Source of the DNA: Candidatus Ideonella esbjergensis
GTDB taxonomy: Bacteria; Pseudomonadota; Gammaproteobacteria; Burkholderiales; Burkholderiaceae_C
Assembly: GCA_016710065.1 (NCBI GenBank)
Contig: JADJLP010000007.1
Span: 20,069 to 84,068, forward strand
Length of the DNA stretch: 64,000 nt
Direction: 5' to 3'
Shown piece by piece: positions 1 through 9,414 of the stretch. Both the position numbers and the translations under genes were made by a program. Below the pieces are notes generated by a model. It saw only the letters and a list, made by a program, of their open reading frames with translations, made no database searches and was not told the origin of the DNA. Position 1 is the stretch's first letter; every line of letters begins with the position of its first letter.

Positions 1-79
1 GTGACGATCCGTTTCAATGGCTTCCCGTTCTCCTGCAAGAGGTTCAGGATCGCAAATCCAGAACCTCAAGGAGAGCCGC

Positions 80-487
80 ATGAAGTTCGTCCTACCCCTC
101 ATAGTGAGTTCCGCGCTGATCCTCGCCGCGACCGCGTCCCAGGCCCAGTTCGTCAAGGGCAACGAGGCTGTCAAGGTGATGCAGGATGGGTCAAAGAAGG
201 TCGATACCCCACCGTTGCCTGCAGCGACCTTGGCAAAGCCGTGCCCTGCTTCTCAACCTGGCTGTGCAGGCGGCGGATGGTTGATGGTCGAAACCTCTGA
301 GGGACTCCAAGAGTGCACGGAGATCTACGCGCGACCAAGTACTTGCCGCGCGTCCACCTACGGCACCGAGAAGCGATCGCGCCTCTGGATCGTGAGGTCA
401 GGTGCGCAATGGTTGCAGTGCCAATACCCGGACCTATCAAGCAAGTGCGTGAGTACCAAGGGTCTGCCGATGGGGGCAGTTCAGTAA
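80..487 (+). CDS. Small exported protein of unknown function
   Basis: This 135-residue protein starts at the ATG at 80, which has a clear Shine-Dalgarno sequence (aaggagag) upstream. The N-terminus (MKFVLPLIVSSALILAATASQAQ) is a typical Sec signal peptide with cleavage likely after AQA or SQA. The mature part has several cysteines (CPASQPGC, a Cys-rich middle), which suggests disulfides in the periplasm. It sits 15 bp upstream of virB6 and is read in the same direction, so it probably belongs to the type IV secretion operon. I do not recognise the family. Earlier in-frame starts exist but lack the ribosome site and would bury the signal peptide. Confidence 0.6.
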   Translation: MKFVLPLIVSSALILAATASQAQFVKGNEAVKVMQDGSKKVDTPPLPAATLAKPCPASQPGCAGGGWLMVETSEGLQECTEIYARPSTCRASTYGTEKRSRLWIVRSGAQWLQCQYPDLSSKCVSTKGLPMGAVQ

Positions 488-502
488 TTCGAAGGACGCC
501 AT

Positions 503-1588
503 ATGTTCACCTGGGTCGGATCTCAATTCAACGCCATTCTGAGCAGCTATGTCATTGGCGTCGTCTCAACGCTGATGGCTGGCATCGCTCCGATTGCGTT
601 GACGGCGATGACGATCTGCGGGTCCCTGTATGGCTGGGCCATTTTGCGAAACGAAGTGTCCGAAACGCTTCCGACCTTCATGTGGAAGGTGTTCAAGATC
701 GGTCTGGTTCTGGCGCTCGCACTTCAGTCTGGCTTCTACATCAGCACCGTCGCAGACACAGCAAACGCCCTCGCAACCGGTGTCGCGACGTCATTCATGC
801 CGGCCGCTGCGGACCCAATGACTCTGTCGTCACCCTATGCCCTGCTGGACGCTTTCAACGACAAGGCAAGCCAACTGGTCCTGGACCTGTTGAAGGACGC
901 CGGAATCATGCGCCTGGATTTGCTATTCGCTGCCGTCGTCTGCTCTATCGGAAACGTCGTATTTCTCTGCATCGCACTCTTCGTGGTGACGCTGGCAAAG
1001 CTGTTCCTGACGTTTGTGATCGCTGTGGGCCCCATCTTTGTGTTGTGTCTCGCCTGGCGTCCCACTGCTCGCTTCTTTGACAGCTGGCTGTCTATGGTTC
1101 TGAACGCGGTGGTGCTGACCTGGTTTGCCTTCTTCGCACTGGGCTTGAGCGTCTACATGGGACAGGCAATGGTTCGGGTCGTACAGGACAACGGCGGCTT
1201 TATGGGCCCAACCTTCAATGTGGTTGGTGAGAGTCTCAAGTACTGCGTCGTCATGATCCTCATGGCCATCATCTGTTTCCAAGCACCCAGCCTAGCCTCT
1301 GCCTTGACCGGCGGTGCCGCCATCCAGCAAGGCATCCAGATGGTCCAGAACGCCATGATGGTCAGCGGCCTCCGCTCGGCCTCGTCCGCCGGTTCAGGTG
1401 GCCCCACCGCCGCCGGTGGCGTCATCCGTTCGGGTGCAGGCCTGCCCTACGCGGCCGGCCGCGCCACCAGCAGCATGGCAGCCGCTGGCGGACGTTTCGC
1501 CGCCAGCGCCGGGGCCATGGTCCGCCAGGGATACGGTGCCGCCCGCACGGCGGCCTACAAGCTCGCGGCCCTGAGGGGCCGCACCTAG
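503..1588 (+). CDS. virB6: VirB6/TrbL-type inner-membrane channel protein of the T4SS
   Basis: A polytopic protein of 361 residues with several long hydrophobic segments (roughly residues 15-55, 70-90, 140-185, 200-230, 245-275), followed by a hydrophilic Ala/Gly/Ser-rich tail. This is the usual plan of VirB6/TrbL proteins, which line the inner-membrane part of the conjugation channel. It sits between a small exported protein and a VirB5-like protein, at the head of a run of VirB homologues all on the plus strand with short gaps. Family membership is inferred from topology, size and context. The alanine-rich tail gives open shadow frames on both strands, which are not genes. Confidence 0.85.
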   Translation: MFTWVGSQFNAILSSYVIGVVSTLMAGIAPIALTAMTICGSLYGWAILRNEVSETLPTFMWKVFKIGLVLALALQSGFYISTVADTANALATGVATSFMPAAADPMTLSSPYALLDAFNDKASQLVLDLLKDAGIMRLDLLFAAVVCSIGNVVFLCIALFVVTLAKLFLTFVIAVGPIFVLCLAWRPTARFFDSWLSMVLNAVVLTWFAFFALGLSVYMGQAMVRVVQDNGGFMGPTFNVVGESLKYCVVMILMAIICFQAPSLASALTGGAAIQQGIQMVQNAMMVSGLRSASSAGSGGPTAAGGVIRSGAGLPYAAGRATSSMAAAGGRFAASAGAMVRQGYGAARTAAYKLAALRGRT

Positions 1589-1616
1589 CGTTGTTCCACC
1601 CACAAGGAGCCTTCGC

Positions 1617-2312
1617 ATGCTCACCCGACTCAAGCTGATCGCCGCCCTGCTCGCCACCATGGGCGCCGCCCAGACCCAGGCCCAGGGCATTCCCGTCATC
1701 GACGCCGCGAACCTGGTGCAGACCATCCAGCAGGTCATGGATGACGTCACCGCCATCAAGAACCAGGTGCAGCAGATCACCCAGTTGCAGACCCAGCTCA
1801 ACAGCATCAACGGCATCCGCAATCTGGGCAATGTCTTCAACAACCCGCTGCTGCGCAACTACGTGCCGCCCGAGGCCTACACCTACCTCAATGCCGTCAA
1901 CAGTGGCGGCTACAGCGGCCTCAACGGCACGGCCAAGGCCTTGCGCGATGCCGGCATGGTCTACAACTGCCTGGACCGTGCCGGTGCCGCCCGCACCGAC
2001 TGCCAGGCCACCCTGGCCCAGCCCTACCAGCAGAAGGGCCTGCTCCAGGACGCCATGAAGTCCGCCTCAGGCCGACTCAACCAGATCAACTCGCTGATGG
2101 GCCAGATCAACGCCACCACCGACCAGAAGGCGGTGCAGGAGATCCAGGCCCGCATCGGCGCTGAAAACGCCTTGCTCGCCCACGAGGTATCGCAAGTTCA
2201 GATGCTGCAAGGCATGGCCGACAGCGAAGAACGCATCGCCCGCTCGCGCGAACGTGAGCGCCAGTACGAGATGCTGGGCCGCGCTGGCCGCATCGCCGAC
2301 TACCTCCCCTGA
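1617..2312 (+). CDS. VirB5/TrbJ-family T4SS periplasmic protein
   Basis: A 231-residue protein with a signal peptide (MLTRLKLIAALLATMGAAQTQAQ) and a helical mature region rich in Gln. A heptad-like segment (IQQVMDDVTAIKNQVQQITQ) is typical of TrbJ/VirB5 proteins. Members are minor components at the tip of the transfer pilus and help contact the recipient cell. Two cysteines in the middle (YNCLDRAGAARTDC) could form a disulfide. The gene lies 28 bp after virB6 and 14 bp before virB8, so it is clearly in the same operon. VirB5 sequences diverge widely; the call rests on topology, the Gln-rich coiled region and gene order. Confidence 0.8.
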   Translation: MLTRLKLIAALLATMGAAQTQAQGIPVIDAANLVQTIQQVMDDVTAIKNQVQQITQLQTQLNSINGIRNLGNVFNNPLLRNYVPPEAYTYLNAVNSGGYSGLNGTAKALRDAGMVYNCLDRAGAARTDCQATLAQPYQQKGLLQDAMKSASGRLNQINSLMGQINATTDQKAVQEIQARIGAENALLAHEVSQVQMLQGMADSEERIARSRERERQYEMLGRAGRIADYLP

Positions 2313-2326
2313 CAGAAGGCCTCCCC

Positions 2327-3112
2327 ATGAATGCCGTGCTGATGCCTGGCAGCGCCGCTGCATTGCCGAACCGCCACCGTGAGGCCGCAGAACCCCAGCA
2401 GGCGCAGGCCGCGGACGAGCCGCTGCTTGCGGCCAACCGGGCCTGGGAGGTCGACCGCGCGCTGATGCTGGAGCGCTCCGAGCGCCGCGCCTGGCGCATG
2501 GCGGCGGCCAGCCTGTTCGCTGCTCTGGTGGGCGTGGCGGCCGTGTTCGTGCAAGGCCCGCTGCGCCGGGTCGTCGCGGTGCCCATCGTGGTGGATCGGG
2601 TCACCGGCGAGACCACCGTTCAGCAGCGCCTGAGCACCGAGACCGTGCCCGCCATGGAAGCGCTGGACAAGCACAACCTGGCAAGCTTCGTGCGGGCCCG
2701 CGAGGGCTACAGCTGGATGTACCTGCAACGCGACTTCGACCAGGTCGCCCGCATGGCGGTGCCGGCCGTCTTTGCGGACTACAACCGGCAGTTCGAAGGA
2801 GACGCCGCGCTGCAGAAGAAGGTGGCCGCCAGCGAGGACTGGCGCATCCAGATCGTCGGCGTGCGCCTGGGCGCCTCGGGCCGCAGCGGCAACAAGGGTG
2901 AAGCCACCGTCACCTACGACAAGCTGGTGCACCTCACCGACCGCAACCTGCCCGATGTCAGCAGCCGCCACGTGGCCAGCATCGTCTACCAGTACCAGCC
3001 CACCGCACTGGCCAAGGAACGCGACCGGCTGGAGAACCCCTTCGGCTTCGTCGTCACCGCCTACCGGTCCGATCCCGAGATCGGTGCCGCCCCACCGGGA
3101 GCCAAACCATGA
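2327..3112 (+). CDS. virB8: VirB8 T4SS assembly protein
   Basis: A 261-residue bitopic protein. It has a cytoplasmic N-terminus of about 57 residues, one membrane helix (about 58-76) and a periplasmic domain containing the typical VirB8 features: VPIVVDRVTGET, SFVRAREGYSW, and a C-terminal strand region with ASIVYQY. VirB8 nucleates assembly of the inner-membrane complex and contacts VirB9 and VirB10. The stop overlaps the virB9 start by 4 bp (ATGA), a sign of translational coupling. Length and architecture match the family. Confidence 0.9.
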   Translation: MNAVLMPGSAAALPNRHREAAEPQQAQAADEPLLAANRAWEVDRALMLERSERRAWRMAAASLFAALVGVAAVFVQGPLRRVVAVPIVVDRVTGETTVQQRLSTETVPAMEALDKHNLASFVRAREGYSWMYLQRDFDQVARMAVPAVFADYNRQFEGDAALQKKVAASEDWRIQIVGVRLGASGRSGNKGEATVTYDKLVHLTDRNLPDVSSRHVASIVYQYQPTALAKERDRLENPFGFVVTAYRSDPEIGAAPPGAKP

Positions 3113-4047
3113 AGACCCTGCCCTTGCTGAGCATGGCGTTGTTCGCTTCCACACTGCTGGCCCCCTGGCAGGCCATTGCGGCGAATGACACCGCCTCGGC
3201 CGATCCCCGGCTGCGCGAGGTGGTCTACGACCCCAGGGCGGTGGTGAGCGTGCCCATCAAGCGTGGTGTCGTGACCCTGGTGGTGCTGGACCCCGACGAA
3301 GCCATCACCGAGGTCGCCGCCGGCCTGGGCGGCGACTGCAGCAAGCCCGAGTCGGCATGGTGCATCGTGGCCCAACCGGGTGGCCGCACCGTGTTCGTCA
3401 AGGCCAAGAGCGGCGCCAGCGCGCCCAACAACCTGGCGGTGGTGACCGACCGGCGCACGCATGCCTTCCGGTTCCAGGTGCTGGCCGACCAGGACCCCAA
3501 GCCGCCGGTCTACCGGCTGAGCGTGCGCGCGCCCAAGCTCCGCACCTTGGCGCCGCCCCCCATGGCCATACAACCCCCACCCCCGGTGGCCGCCCTGCCG
3601 ACCTTGCCGCCCCAGCCCACGCCCCAGGAGCTGATCGGCGAGCGCCTGCAAGCCAAACCCCAGGTCCTGAACTCGGCCTACTCGCTGGCCGAGGGCCAGG
3701 GCTCGGCCGACATCGTGCCCACGCTGGTGTTTGACGACGGCCGCTTCACCTACCTGCGATTCCCCGGCAACCGCGAGGTGCCGGCGGTGTTCCATGTGCT
3801 GGGCGACGGCAGCGAGACCCTGGTCAACAGCCGCATGGAAGACGACCTGCTGGTGGTTGACCGTGTCAGCCGGCGCCTGATGCTGCGGGCCGGCGCTGCC
3901 GTGGTGGGGGTGTGGAACGAGGCCTTCGACCTGGACGGCGTACCGCCCAGCGGTGGCACCACGGTGTCTGGCGTGCAGCGCGTGTTCAAGGCCGACGCCC
4001 ACAGCGCGCGCCGACTCGAAGCCATGGGGGACAAAGCTCATGAATGA
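3109..4047 (+). CDS. virB9: VirB9/TrbG outer-membrane core protein
   Basis: A 312-residue periplasmic protein with an N-terminal signal peptide ending near AIAAND. The N-terminal domain is VirB9-like (PRLREVVYDPRAVVSVPIKRG). A Pro-rich linker follows at about residues 140-180, then the C-terminal beta-sandwich domain with the family motif FDDGRFTYLRFP. VirB9 forms the outer-membrane core ring with VirB7 and VirB10. The final 8 bp overlap the start of virB10. No VirB7-like lipoprotein gene is seen next to it; the OmpA-like lipoprotein downstream of virD4 might take that role, but this is speculation. Confidence 0.92.
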   Translation: MKTLPLLSMALFASTLLAPWQAIAANDTASADPRLREVVYDPRAVVSVPIKRGVVTLVVLDPDEAITEVAAGLGGDCSKPESAWCIVAQPGGRTVFVKAKSGASAPNNLAVVTDRRTHAFRFQVLADQDPKPPVYRLSVRAPKLRTLAPPPMAIQPPPPVAALPTLPPQPTPQELIGERLQAKPQVLNSAYSLAEGQGSADIVPTLVFDDGRFTYLRFPGNREVPAVFHVLGDGSETLVNSRMEDDLLVVDRVSRRLMLRAGAAVVGVWNEAFDLDGVPPSGGTTVSGVQRVFKADAHSARRLEAMGDKAHE

Positions 4048-5497
4048 CCGTCTCGACCCCAGCCTGGTGCCGGAGGCCCCGCCCGATGGCGACACCATCA
4101 GCCCGCTGCCCGGCGAGGCGGGCATCCCAAACGTCGCCGCGCGGCCGCGCATGGCCATGTCCCGCAAGGGCCTGCTGGCCGTGGGCCTGTTCCTGGTCTC
4201 GGTGGTGGCCGTCCTGGCCTTCTCGATCCAGCGCTTCACGGCCAGCGGCAAGAAGGCCGAGGATGCTCAGGCCAAGCGCGTGAGCGACCGCCCCACCGCT
4301 GCGGCGGCCGAGCCCCGCAAGCTGGAGCTGCCGGCGCTCAACGTCATCGCGACGGCCACGCCGGCCAGCCCAGGCGCCGGCGGTAGCCAAGCCGCCACCA
4401 CCGCACCCCGCATCCCGGCCCTGGTGCCGACCGCCGAGGAACTGGCCGAACCCATCGGTGTGCGCCGCACCGGCCCCGGGGCGCCCGGCAGCAGCACAAC
4501 CGCGGCCAGGCGTGTATCGCCAGAAGACGCGCCCATCCTGCTGGTGTCGGCGCGACCCGGTGCAGGCCAGTCACCTGCCAGCTTGCGCGACCGGCATACG
4601 GAGGCCACGGCCGTGGGCTCCGGCCAGGACACCGACCTGGACCCGATGGCCGCCACCAACCGCAACCTGCAGGACTACCAGCGCCAGTTGCAAGGCCTGC
4701 TGGACACGCTCATCCAAAGCACGGCGCTGGCCACTGGCCAGGGCAATGTGGCGCCGGCCGCCGGTCCCCTGGGCCATGGCGGCCTGGGTCTGCCGGGTGC
4801 CGGCGCGCTGCCGGTGGCCGCACAGGCCGCCACGGCCGCAACAGCCGGCCTGTTCGGTGGCCAGTTGCAAGGCTCGGCCACACCGCGCGTGGCGGCCACG
4901 CTGCTGGGCAACCGCAGCCTGACCCTGCCCAAGGGCACGGCCTTCACCTGTGCGCTCAAGACCAAGGTGGTCAGCGCCAACTCGGGCTTCGTGGGCTGCC
5001 AGGTGCAGCGCAATGTCTACAGCGACGATGGCCGGGTGCTGCTGATCGAACGCGGCTCGCACATGGACGGCGAGTACCGCATCGCCTCGGTGCGGCCGGG
5101 CACGGTGCGTATCCCGGTGCTGTGGACCCGCATCCGCACACCGCAGGGTGTGACCGTGGACATCGACTCGCCCGGCACCGGCCCCTTGGGCGAGTCCGGC
5201 GTGGACGGCTATGTCGACAACCGCTGGGGTGAACGCATTGGCGCGGCCATGCTGCTGTCGCTGATCGACGACTCGGTCAAGCTCATCATCCAGAACCAGG
5301 CCAACGACAGCAATGCCAACACCGTGGTGCTGCCGGCGACCACGGCCAACACCAGCAAGCTGGCCGAGAAGGTGCTGGACAGCACCATCAACATCCCGCC
5401 GCTGATCTACCAGAACCAGGGTGGCATCGTCGGGATCTACGTTGCCCGCGACGTGGATTTCTCGTCCGTGTACGAGCTGGCACCCTCCCCCCGTTGA
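4040..5497 (+). CDS. virB10: VirB10/TrbI energy-transducing core protein
   Basis: Read from the ATG at 4040 (overlapping the virB9 stop) the protein has 485 residues. It has a short cytoplasmic N-terminus, one membrane helix at about 43-62, a long Pro/Ala/Thr-rich periplasmic linker, and a conserved C-terminal beta-barrel domain. Family motifs are visible in that domain: LPKGTAFTCALKT, LLIERGSHMDGEY and TRIRTPQGVTVDIDSPGT. VirB10 spans the envelope and relays ATP-driven changes from VirD4/VirB11 to the outer-membrane pore. An upstream ATG at 3953 is in frame but lies inside virB9 and would add residues unlike the family. Confidence 0.93.
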   Translation: MNDRLDPSLVPEAPPDGDTISPLPGEAGIPNVAARPRMAMSRKGLLAVGLFLVSVVAVLAFSIQRFTASGKKAEDAQAKRVSDRPTAAAAEPRKLELPALNVIATATPASPGAGGSQAATTAPRIPALVPTAEELAEPIGVRRTGPGAPGSSTTAARRVSPEDAPILLVSARPGAGQSPASLRDRHTEATAVGSGQDTDLDPMAATNRNLQDYQRQLQGLLDTLIQSTALATGQGNVAPAAGPLGHGGLGLPGAGALPVAAQAATAATAGLFGGQLQGSATPRVAATLLGNRSLTLPKGTAFTCALKTKVVSANSGFVGCQVQRNVYSDDGRVLLIERGSHMDGEYRIASVRPGTVRIPVLWTRIRTPQGVTVDIDSPGTGPLGESGVDGYVDNRWGERIGAAMLLSLIDDSVKLIIQNQANDSNANTVVLPATTANTSKLAEKVLDSTINIPPLIYQNQGGIVGIYVARDVDFSSVYELAPSPR

Positions 5498-5525
5498 GTC
5501 CGCTGACCTCGCCAGGCACGCCGCC

Positions 5526-6641
5526 ATGAATGCCGCCCAACTCGGTCTGGACCTGCACCCGCGCGACTGGTGCGGCGATGCGACCTCGGTCGTCGAGTTC
5601 CTGCGGCCACTGCGCGAGCAGCTGGATGCACCAGGCGTGCTGGAAGTCTGCGTCAACAAGCCTGGCGAGCTGCTGGTCGAGACCGCAGACGGCTGGCAGT
5701 TCCTGGCCGCACCCGAGCTGAGCCAGGAGCGCTGCATCTCGCTGGCCACGGCGGTGGCGACTTTTAGCGATCAGCAGATCAACCAGGAGCGGCCGCTGCT
5801 CTCAGCCACCCTGCCCTCGGGCGAGCGCATCCAGTTCGTGATCCCGCCGGCCGTGCCGCGCGGCACCGTGTCCATCACCGTGCGCAAGCCCTCTCAGTTG
5901 GTCAAGCGCCTGGACGACTTCGAGCGCGACGGGCTGTTCGAGCGCACGGCCAGGCTGTCACCCGCAGCGGGCGCTGGTGCAGGGACGGGCGCAGGAGCGG
6001 TTCAGCAATTCGAGCATGAGCTGGTCGAGCTCAAGCGGGCAGGCCGCTACGCGGAGTTTCTGAAGCTGGCGGTGCAGCAGCACCAGACCATCGTGGTCAG
6101 TGGCAAGACCGGCTCGGGCAAGACCACCTTCATGAAGGGCCTGGTCGAGGAGGTGCCGCTGCACGAGCGGCTGATCACCATCCAGGACACGGCCGAGCTG
6201 ACCCTGCCCAACCACCCCAATGTCGTGCACCTGTTCTACAGCAAGGACGCCCAGGGCACGGCCAGGGTGACGGCCAAGTCGCTGCTGGAGGCCTGTCTGC
6301 GCATGCGGCCCGACCGCATCTTCCTGGCCGAGGTGCGCGGCGACGAGTGCTTCTACTTCGTGCGCCTGGCCGCCTCGGGCCACCCCGGCAGCATCACCAG
6401 CGTGCACGCCGGCAGCTGCGCCCTGGCGTTCGAACAGATGTCGCTGATGATCCGCGAGAGCGGGGCCGGCGGCGGCCTGCGCATGGACGAGATCAAGTAC
6501 CTGCTGGGCGTGGTGGTCGACGTAGTGATTCAGTTCGACCGCGACGAGCGCGGGCGCTTCATCTCCGAGATCTACTACGAGCCCCGCCAGCGGCGCCTGG
6601 GGGCCTTGCGGGGCACCAAGCCTGTGGAGGCTGGCCCATGA
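5526..6641 (+). CDS. virB11: VirB11 traffic ATPase
   Basis: A 371-residue hexameric AAA-type ATPase that powers pilus assembly and substrate transfer at the inner face of the membrane. The Walker A motif GKTGSGKTT lies at about residues 191-199. The Asp box (TIQDTAELTLP), the Walker B region (RPDRIFLAEVRGDE) and the His box (GHPGSITSVHA) follow in the expected order. The ATG at 5526 is chosen because upstream in-frame starts run through the end of virB10. The stop overlaps the virD4 start (ATGA at 6638-6641). Length is slightly above the usual 340. Confidence 0.95.
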   Translation: MNAAQLGLDLHPRDWCGDATSVVEFLRPLREQLDAPGVLEVCVNKPGELLVETADGWQFLAAPELSQERCISLATAVATFSDQQINQERPLLSATLPSGERIQFVIPPAVPRGTVSITVRKPSQLVKRLDDFERDGLFERTARLSPAAGAGAGTGAGAVQQFEHELVELKRAGRYAEFLKLAVQQHQTIVVSGKTGSGKTTFMKGLVEEVPLHERLITIQDTAELTLPNHPNVVHLFYSKDAQGTARVTAKSLLEACLRMRPDRIFLAEVRGDECFYFVRLAASGHPGSITSVHAGSCALAFEQMSLMIRESGAGGGLRMDEIKYLLGVVVDVVIQFDRDERGRFISEIYYEPRQRRLGALRGTKPVEAGP

Positions 6642-8680
6642 GCACCGTGGCCGCCTTGCCGCTGTCCACCTGGTCCCGGCGACGCAAGCTGGCGGCCGGT
6701 CTGTTCGGTGGCCTGCTGCTGATGGGGTTGGCATTGGCCGCGCTGTACCTCTCTGCAGCCCTGTTCCTGCTGCTGAACAAGGCCGACCCACGCCAGGCCG
6801 GGCTCACCAGCACCCTGGACTACTGGGCCCTGTACGCCGATGACGACCGTCTGCGCGACAAGCTGCAGACCTCGCTGGCCGTGTCGTTCGGGGGCCTGCT
6901 GGTCGCGCTGCCTGGCGCCGTTTTCGTCGCGGCCCGTCCCCGCCGCCCGCTGCACGGCGACGCGCGCTTCGCCAGCCGGGCCGAGATCAGCCGCGCCGGC
7001 CTGCTGCCTCGCTCCGGTCAAGACCCGGGCCCCAGCATCCTGATCGGGCGCTACCGGGGCCGCTTTCTGGCGCTGCCCGGCCAGCTCTCCGTGATGCTCT
7101 CGGCCCCGACCCGCAGCGGCAAGGGCGTGGGCGTGGTCATCCCCAACCTGCTGAACTGGCCCGACTCGGCGGTGGTGCTGGACATCAAGGGCGAGAACTT
7201 CGAGATCACGGCCGGCTACCGGGCTCGCCACGGCCAGGCGGTCTATGCGTTTTCGCCCTTCGATGAACAGGCGCGCAGCCACCGCTGGAACCCGCTCACC
7301 ACCGTGCGCACCAGCCCGCTGCACCGGGTCGGCGATCTGCTGGCCATTGGCCAGGTCTTCTTTCCCAACGATGGCTCGGGCACCTCGTCGGAAGCCTTCT
7401 TCAACGACCAGGCCCGCAACCTGTTCCTGGGCCTGGGCCTGGTGCTGCTGGAAACCCCCACCCTGCCACGCAGCATCGGCGAGTTGCTGCGCCAGTCCTC
7501 GGGCCAGGGCCGCACGCTCAAGGAGCACCTGGGCGCCTTGATCCGCGAGCGCCGGGAACAGGACGAGCCGCTGTCGGACGAGTGCGTGGACGCGCTGCAG
7601 CGACTGCTGTCCAACTCCGAGAACACCCTGTCCAGCATCGTCGCGACCTTCAATGCGCCGCTGACGATCTTTGCGGATGCCATCGTGGACGCGGCCACCA
7701 GCGCGGACGACTTCAAGCTGGAAAACCTGCGCCGGCACCGCATCTCCATCTATGTGCGCATCCCGCCGAACCGCCTGGCCAGCGCCCGGCCGCTGCTGAA
7801 CCTGTTCTTCTCGCAGCTGGTCAGCCTCAACACCCAGTGGCTGCCGGAACAGGACACCTCCTTGAAGCTGCAATGCCTGCTGGTACATGACGAGTTCACG
7901 GCCATGGGAAGGGTGGGCGTGATCTCGTCGGCTGCGGCCTTCCTGGCTGGCTACAACCTGCGCCTGCTCACGGTGGTGCAAGCCATGTCGCAGCTGGACG
8001 CGGTCTATGGCGACAAGGAGGCCCGGACGTTTGCGACCAACCACGGGCTGCAGATCCTCTATGCGCCGCGCGAGCAGCGCGACGCCGACGAGTACAGCGC
8101 CATGCTGGGGCATTTCACGGAGCGGGCCACCTCGCGCGGGCGCAGCCATTCCTACAGCCAGCACGGTCACAGCTCGGTCAGCCGCAACGAGAGTGAGCAG
8201 CGCCGCGCCCTGTTGCTGCCGCAGGAGTTCAAGGAGCTGGGCAGCGAACGCCTGGTGGTCATCGCCGAGAACTGCAAGCCCATCCTGGGCCAAAAGATCC
8301 GCTACCACCAGGAAGCGGTGTTCAAAGCACGCCTGCAAGCACCGCCGAGGGTCCCGCCGATGAACATGGCCCTGCATGTGGCCAGAGTGCAGCAGCGCTG
8401 GCGCGAGGAACCCGAGGATCTGCCACCCGGCCAGTCCATCGACGTGGCCGCCATGCTGCCGGACTGGCAAAGCCTGCCCGACCCCAAAACCTTGTCGCCC
8501 GAGGCGGCCGCCGACCTGTTGCTGGACGTCTTCCGGGAACCGGCTGCGCCGACCGCAGCGACTGAAGCGACCGATCCCGCCGGTGGAACGGTCGAGCCGG
8601 CCGTAGACGAGGACGGCGTCATCCAGGTGGCGGCCGGTCTCGATGTGGAACGTCTGGATTCGCCGGCCACGCCGGCCTGA
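6638..8680 (+). CDS. virD4: VirD4/TraG-type coupling protein
   Basis: A 680-residue membrane-anchored ATPase that recruits the relaxosome to the transfer channel. Two membrane helices lie near the N-terminus (about 18-46 and 81-99). A P-loop (APTRSGKGVG, about residue 155) and Walker B (VVLDIKGE, about 180) follow, with TraG/VirD4 motifs such as SEAFFNDQARNLF and LLVHDEFTAMGRV. The start at 6638 overlaps the virB11 stop, so the gene is translationally coupled; earlier in-frame starts lie inside virB11. The last hundred or so residues are acidic and variable, as in relatives. A relaxase gene lies 16 kb away on the other strand. Confidence 0.95.
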   Translation: MSTVAALPLSTWSRRRKLAAGLFGGLLLMGLALAALYLSAALFLLLNKADPRQAGLTSTLDYWALYADDDRLRDKLQTSLAVSFGGLLVALPGAVFVAARPRRPLHGDARFASRAEISRAGLLPRSGQDPGPSILIGRYRGRFLALPGQLSVMLSAPTRSGKGVGVVIPNLLNWPDSAVVLDIKGENFEITAGYRARHGQAVYAFSPFDEQARSHRWNPLTTVRTSPLHRVGDLLAIGQVFFPNDGSGTSSEAFFNDQARNLFLGLGLVLLETPTLPRSIGELLRQSSGQGRTLKEHLGALIRERREQDEPLSDECVDALQRLLSNSENTLSSIVATFNAPLTIFADAIVDAATSADDFKLENLRRHRISIYVRIPPNRLASARPLLNLFFSQLVSLNTQWLPEQDTSLKLQCLLVHDEFTAMGRVGVISSAAAFLAGYNLRLLTVVQAMSQLDAVYGDKEARTFATNHGLQILYAPREQRDADEYSAMLGHFTERATSRGRSHSYSQHGHSSVSRNESEQRRALLLPQEFKELGSERLVVIAENCKPILGQKIRYHQEAVFKARLQAPPRVPPMNMALHVARVQQRWREEPEDLPPGQSIDVAAMLPDWQSLPDPKTLSPEAAADLLLDVFREPAAPTAATEATDPAGGTVEPAVDEDGVIQVAAGLDVERLDSPATPA

Positions 8681-8700
8681 ACACGCGAAGGAGCGCCATC

Positions 8701-9384
8701 ATGCGTGCTGTCCTCCCCTGGCTGCCCTGGCTGTTGATCCTGGGTTCCTGCGGCTCGCCACCCAAGCCCCCCAGGGTCGATGAATCTCGCAAGCGGCCCG
8801 CCAACACCGCCATGGCCGTGGAGCTGCAAGGCTGCAAGGCCGACCTGCAGAACACGCGCATCCTGGCCCGCGAATCGGACCGGCGCGCCGAGACCGTGGT
8901 GGCGAACACGGAGCAGTGGTTGCAACGCCAGAGCGCCGCGTCGGTGCGGCAAACAGTGGCGGCGTCGGCCCAACCGGCCAATGCCGTCTACAGCGTGCGT
9001 TTCGGCTTCGCCAGCACCAAGGTCGATCTGCCCGCCGACACCGCCAGCGCCTTGATCGCGGCAGCCCACGCAGCGCCGCTGGTGCTGCTGCGAGGCCGCA
9101 CCGATGGCGCCACGGATTCGCCGGCAGAAGGCCGCATCGCCCGGCAGCGCGCGCTGGCGGTGCGCGACTACCTGGTGGCGGCCGGCGTCAACCCGGCGCA
9201 CATCCGGGCCACCTACCAACCTGTGGGTGACCACGCCGCTGACAACGGCAGCGCCACCGGACGCGGGCTGAACCGCCGCGTTGAGGTCGAGGTCTACCGA
9301 GCCCTGCCCATCGCCATGGACAGCTCGGCGGTGGCCATGCCCGAACACGCCGTGACTTCCAACGTGGAAGTCGCCGGCTCCTGA
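8701..9384 (+). CDS. OmpA-domain lipoprotein
   Basis: A 227-residue protein with a lipoprotein signal: the lipobox LGSC places the acylated Cys at about residue 18. A helical stretch at about 30-85 is followed by a C-terminal OmpA-like peptidoglycan-binding domain (VRFGFASTKVDLP, RGRTDGA, RQRALAVRDYLVAAGV, GLNRRVEVEVY). Such proteins anchor envelope machines to peptidoglycan. The gene lies 20 bp after virD4 and before a transfer-associated LPD7 gene, so a role in stabilising the transfer apparatus is likely but inferred. Confidence 0.85.
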   Translation: MRAVLPWLPWLLILGSCGSPPKPPRVDESRKRPANTAMAVELQGCKADLQNTRILARESDRRAETVVANTEQWLQRQSAASVRQTVAASAQPANAVYSVRFGFASTKVDLPADTASALIAAAHAAPLVLLRGRTDGATDSPAEGRIARQRALAVRDYLVAAGVNPAHIRATYQPVGDHAADNGSATGRGLNRRVEVEVYRALPIAMDSSAVAMPEHAVTSNVEVAGS

Positions 9385-9414
9385 ACGCCCCAGCACCCAG
9401 ATCGCGAGGACCCC

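Noticed and set aside
1..300. ORF from position 1 of 99 codons
   Set aside because: It overlaps the signal-peptide gene at 80-487 in another frame and has no protein-like pattern; the first 79 bases may be the end or leader of an upstream gene that cannot be judged.
6575..8470. Minus-strand ORF of 631 codons opposite virD4
   Set aside because: Composition (many Q, H, R, A) is typical of antisense frames; virD4 motifs on the plus strand are decisive.
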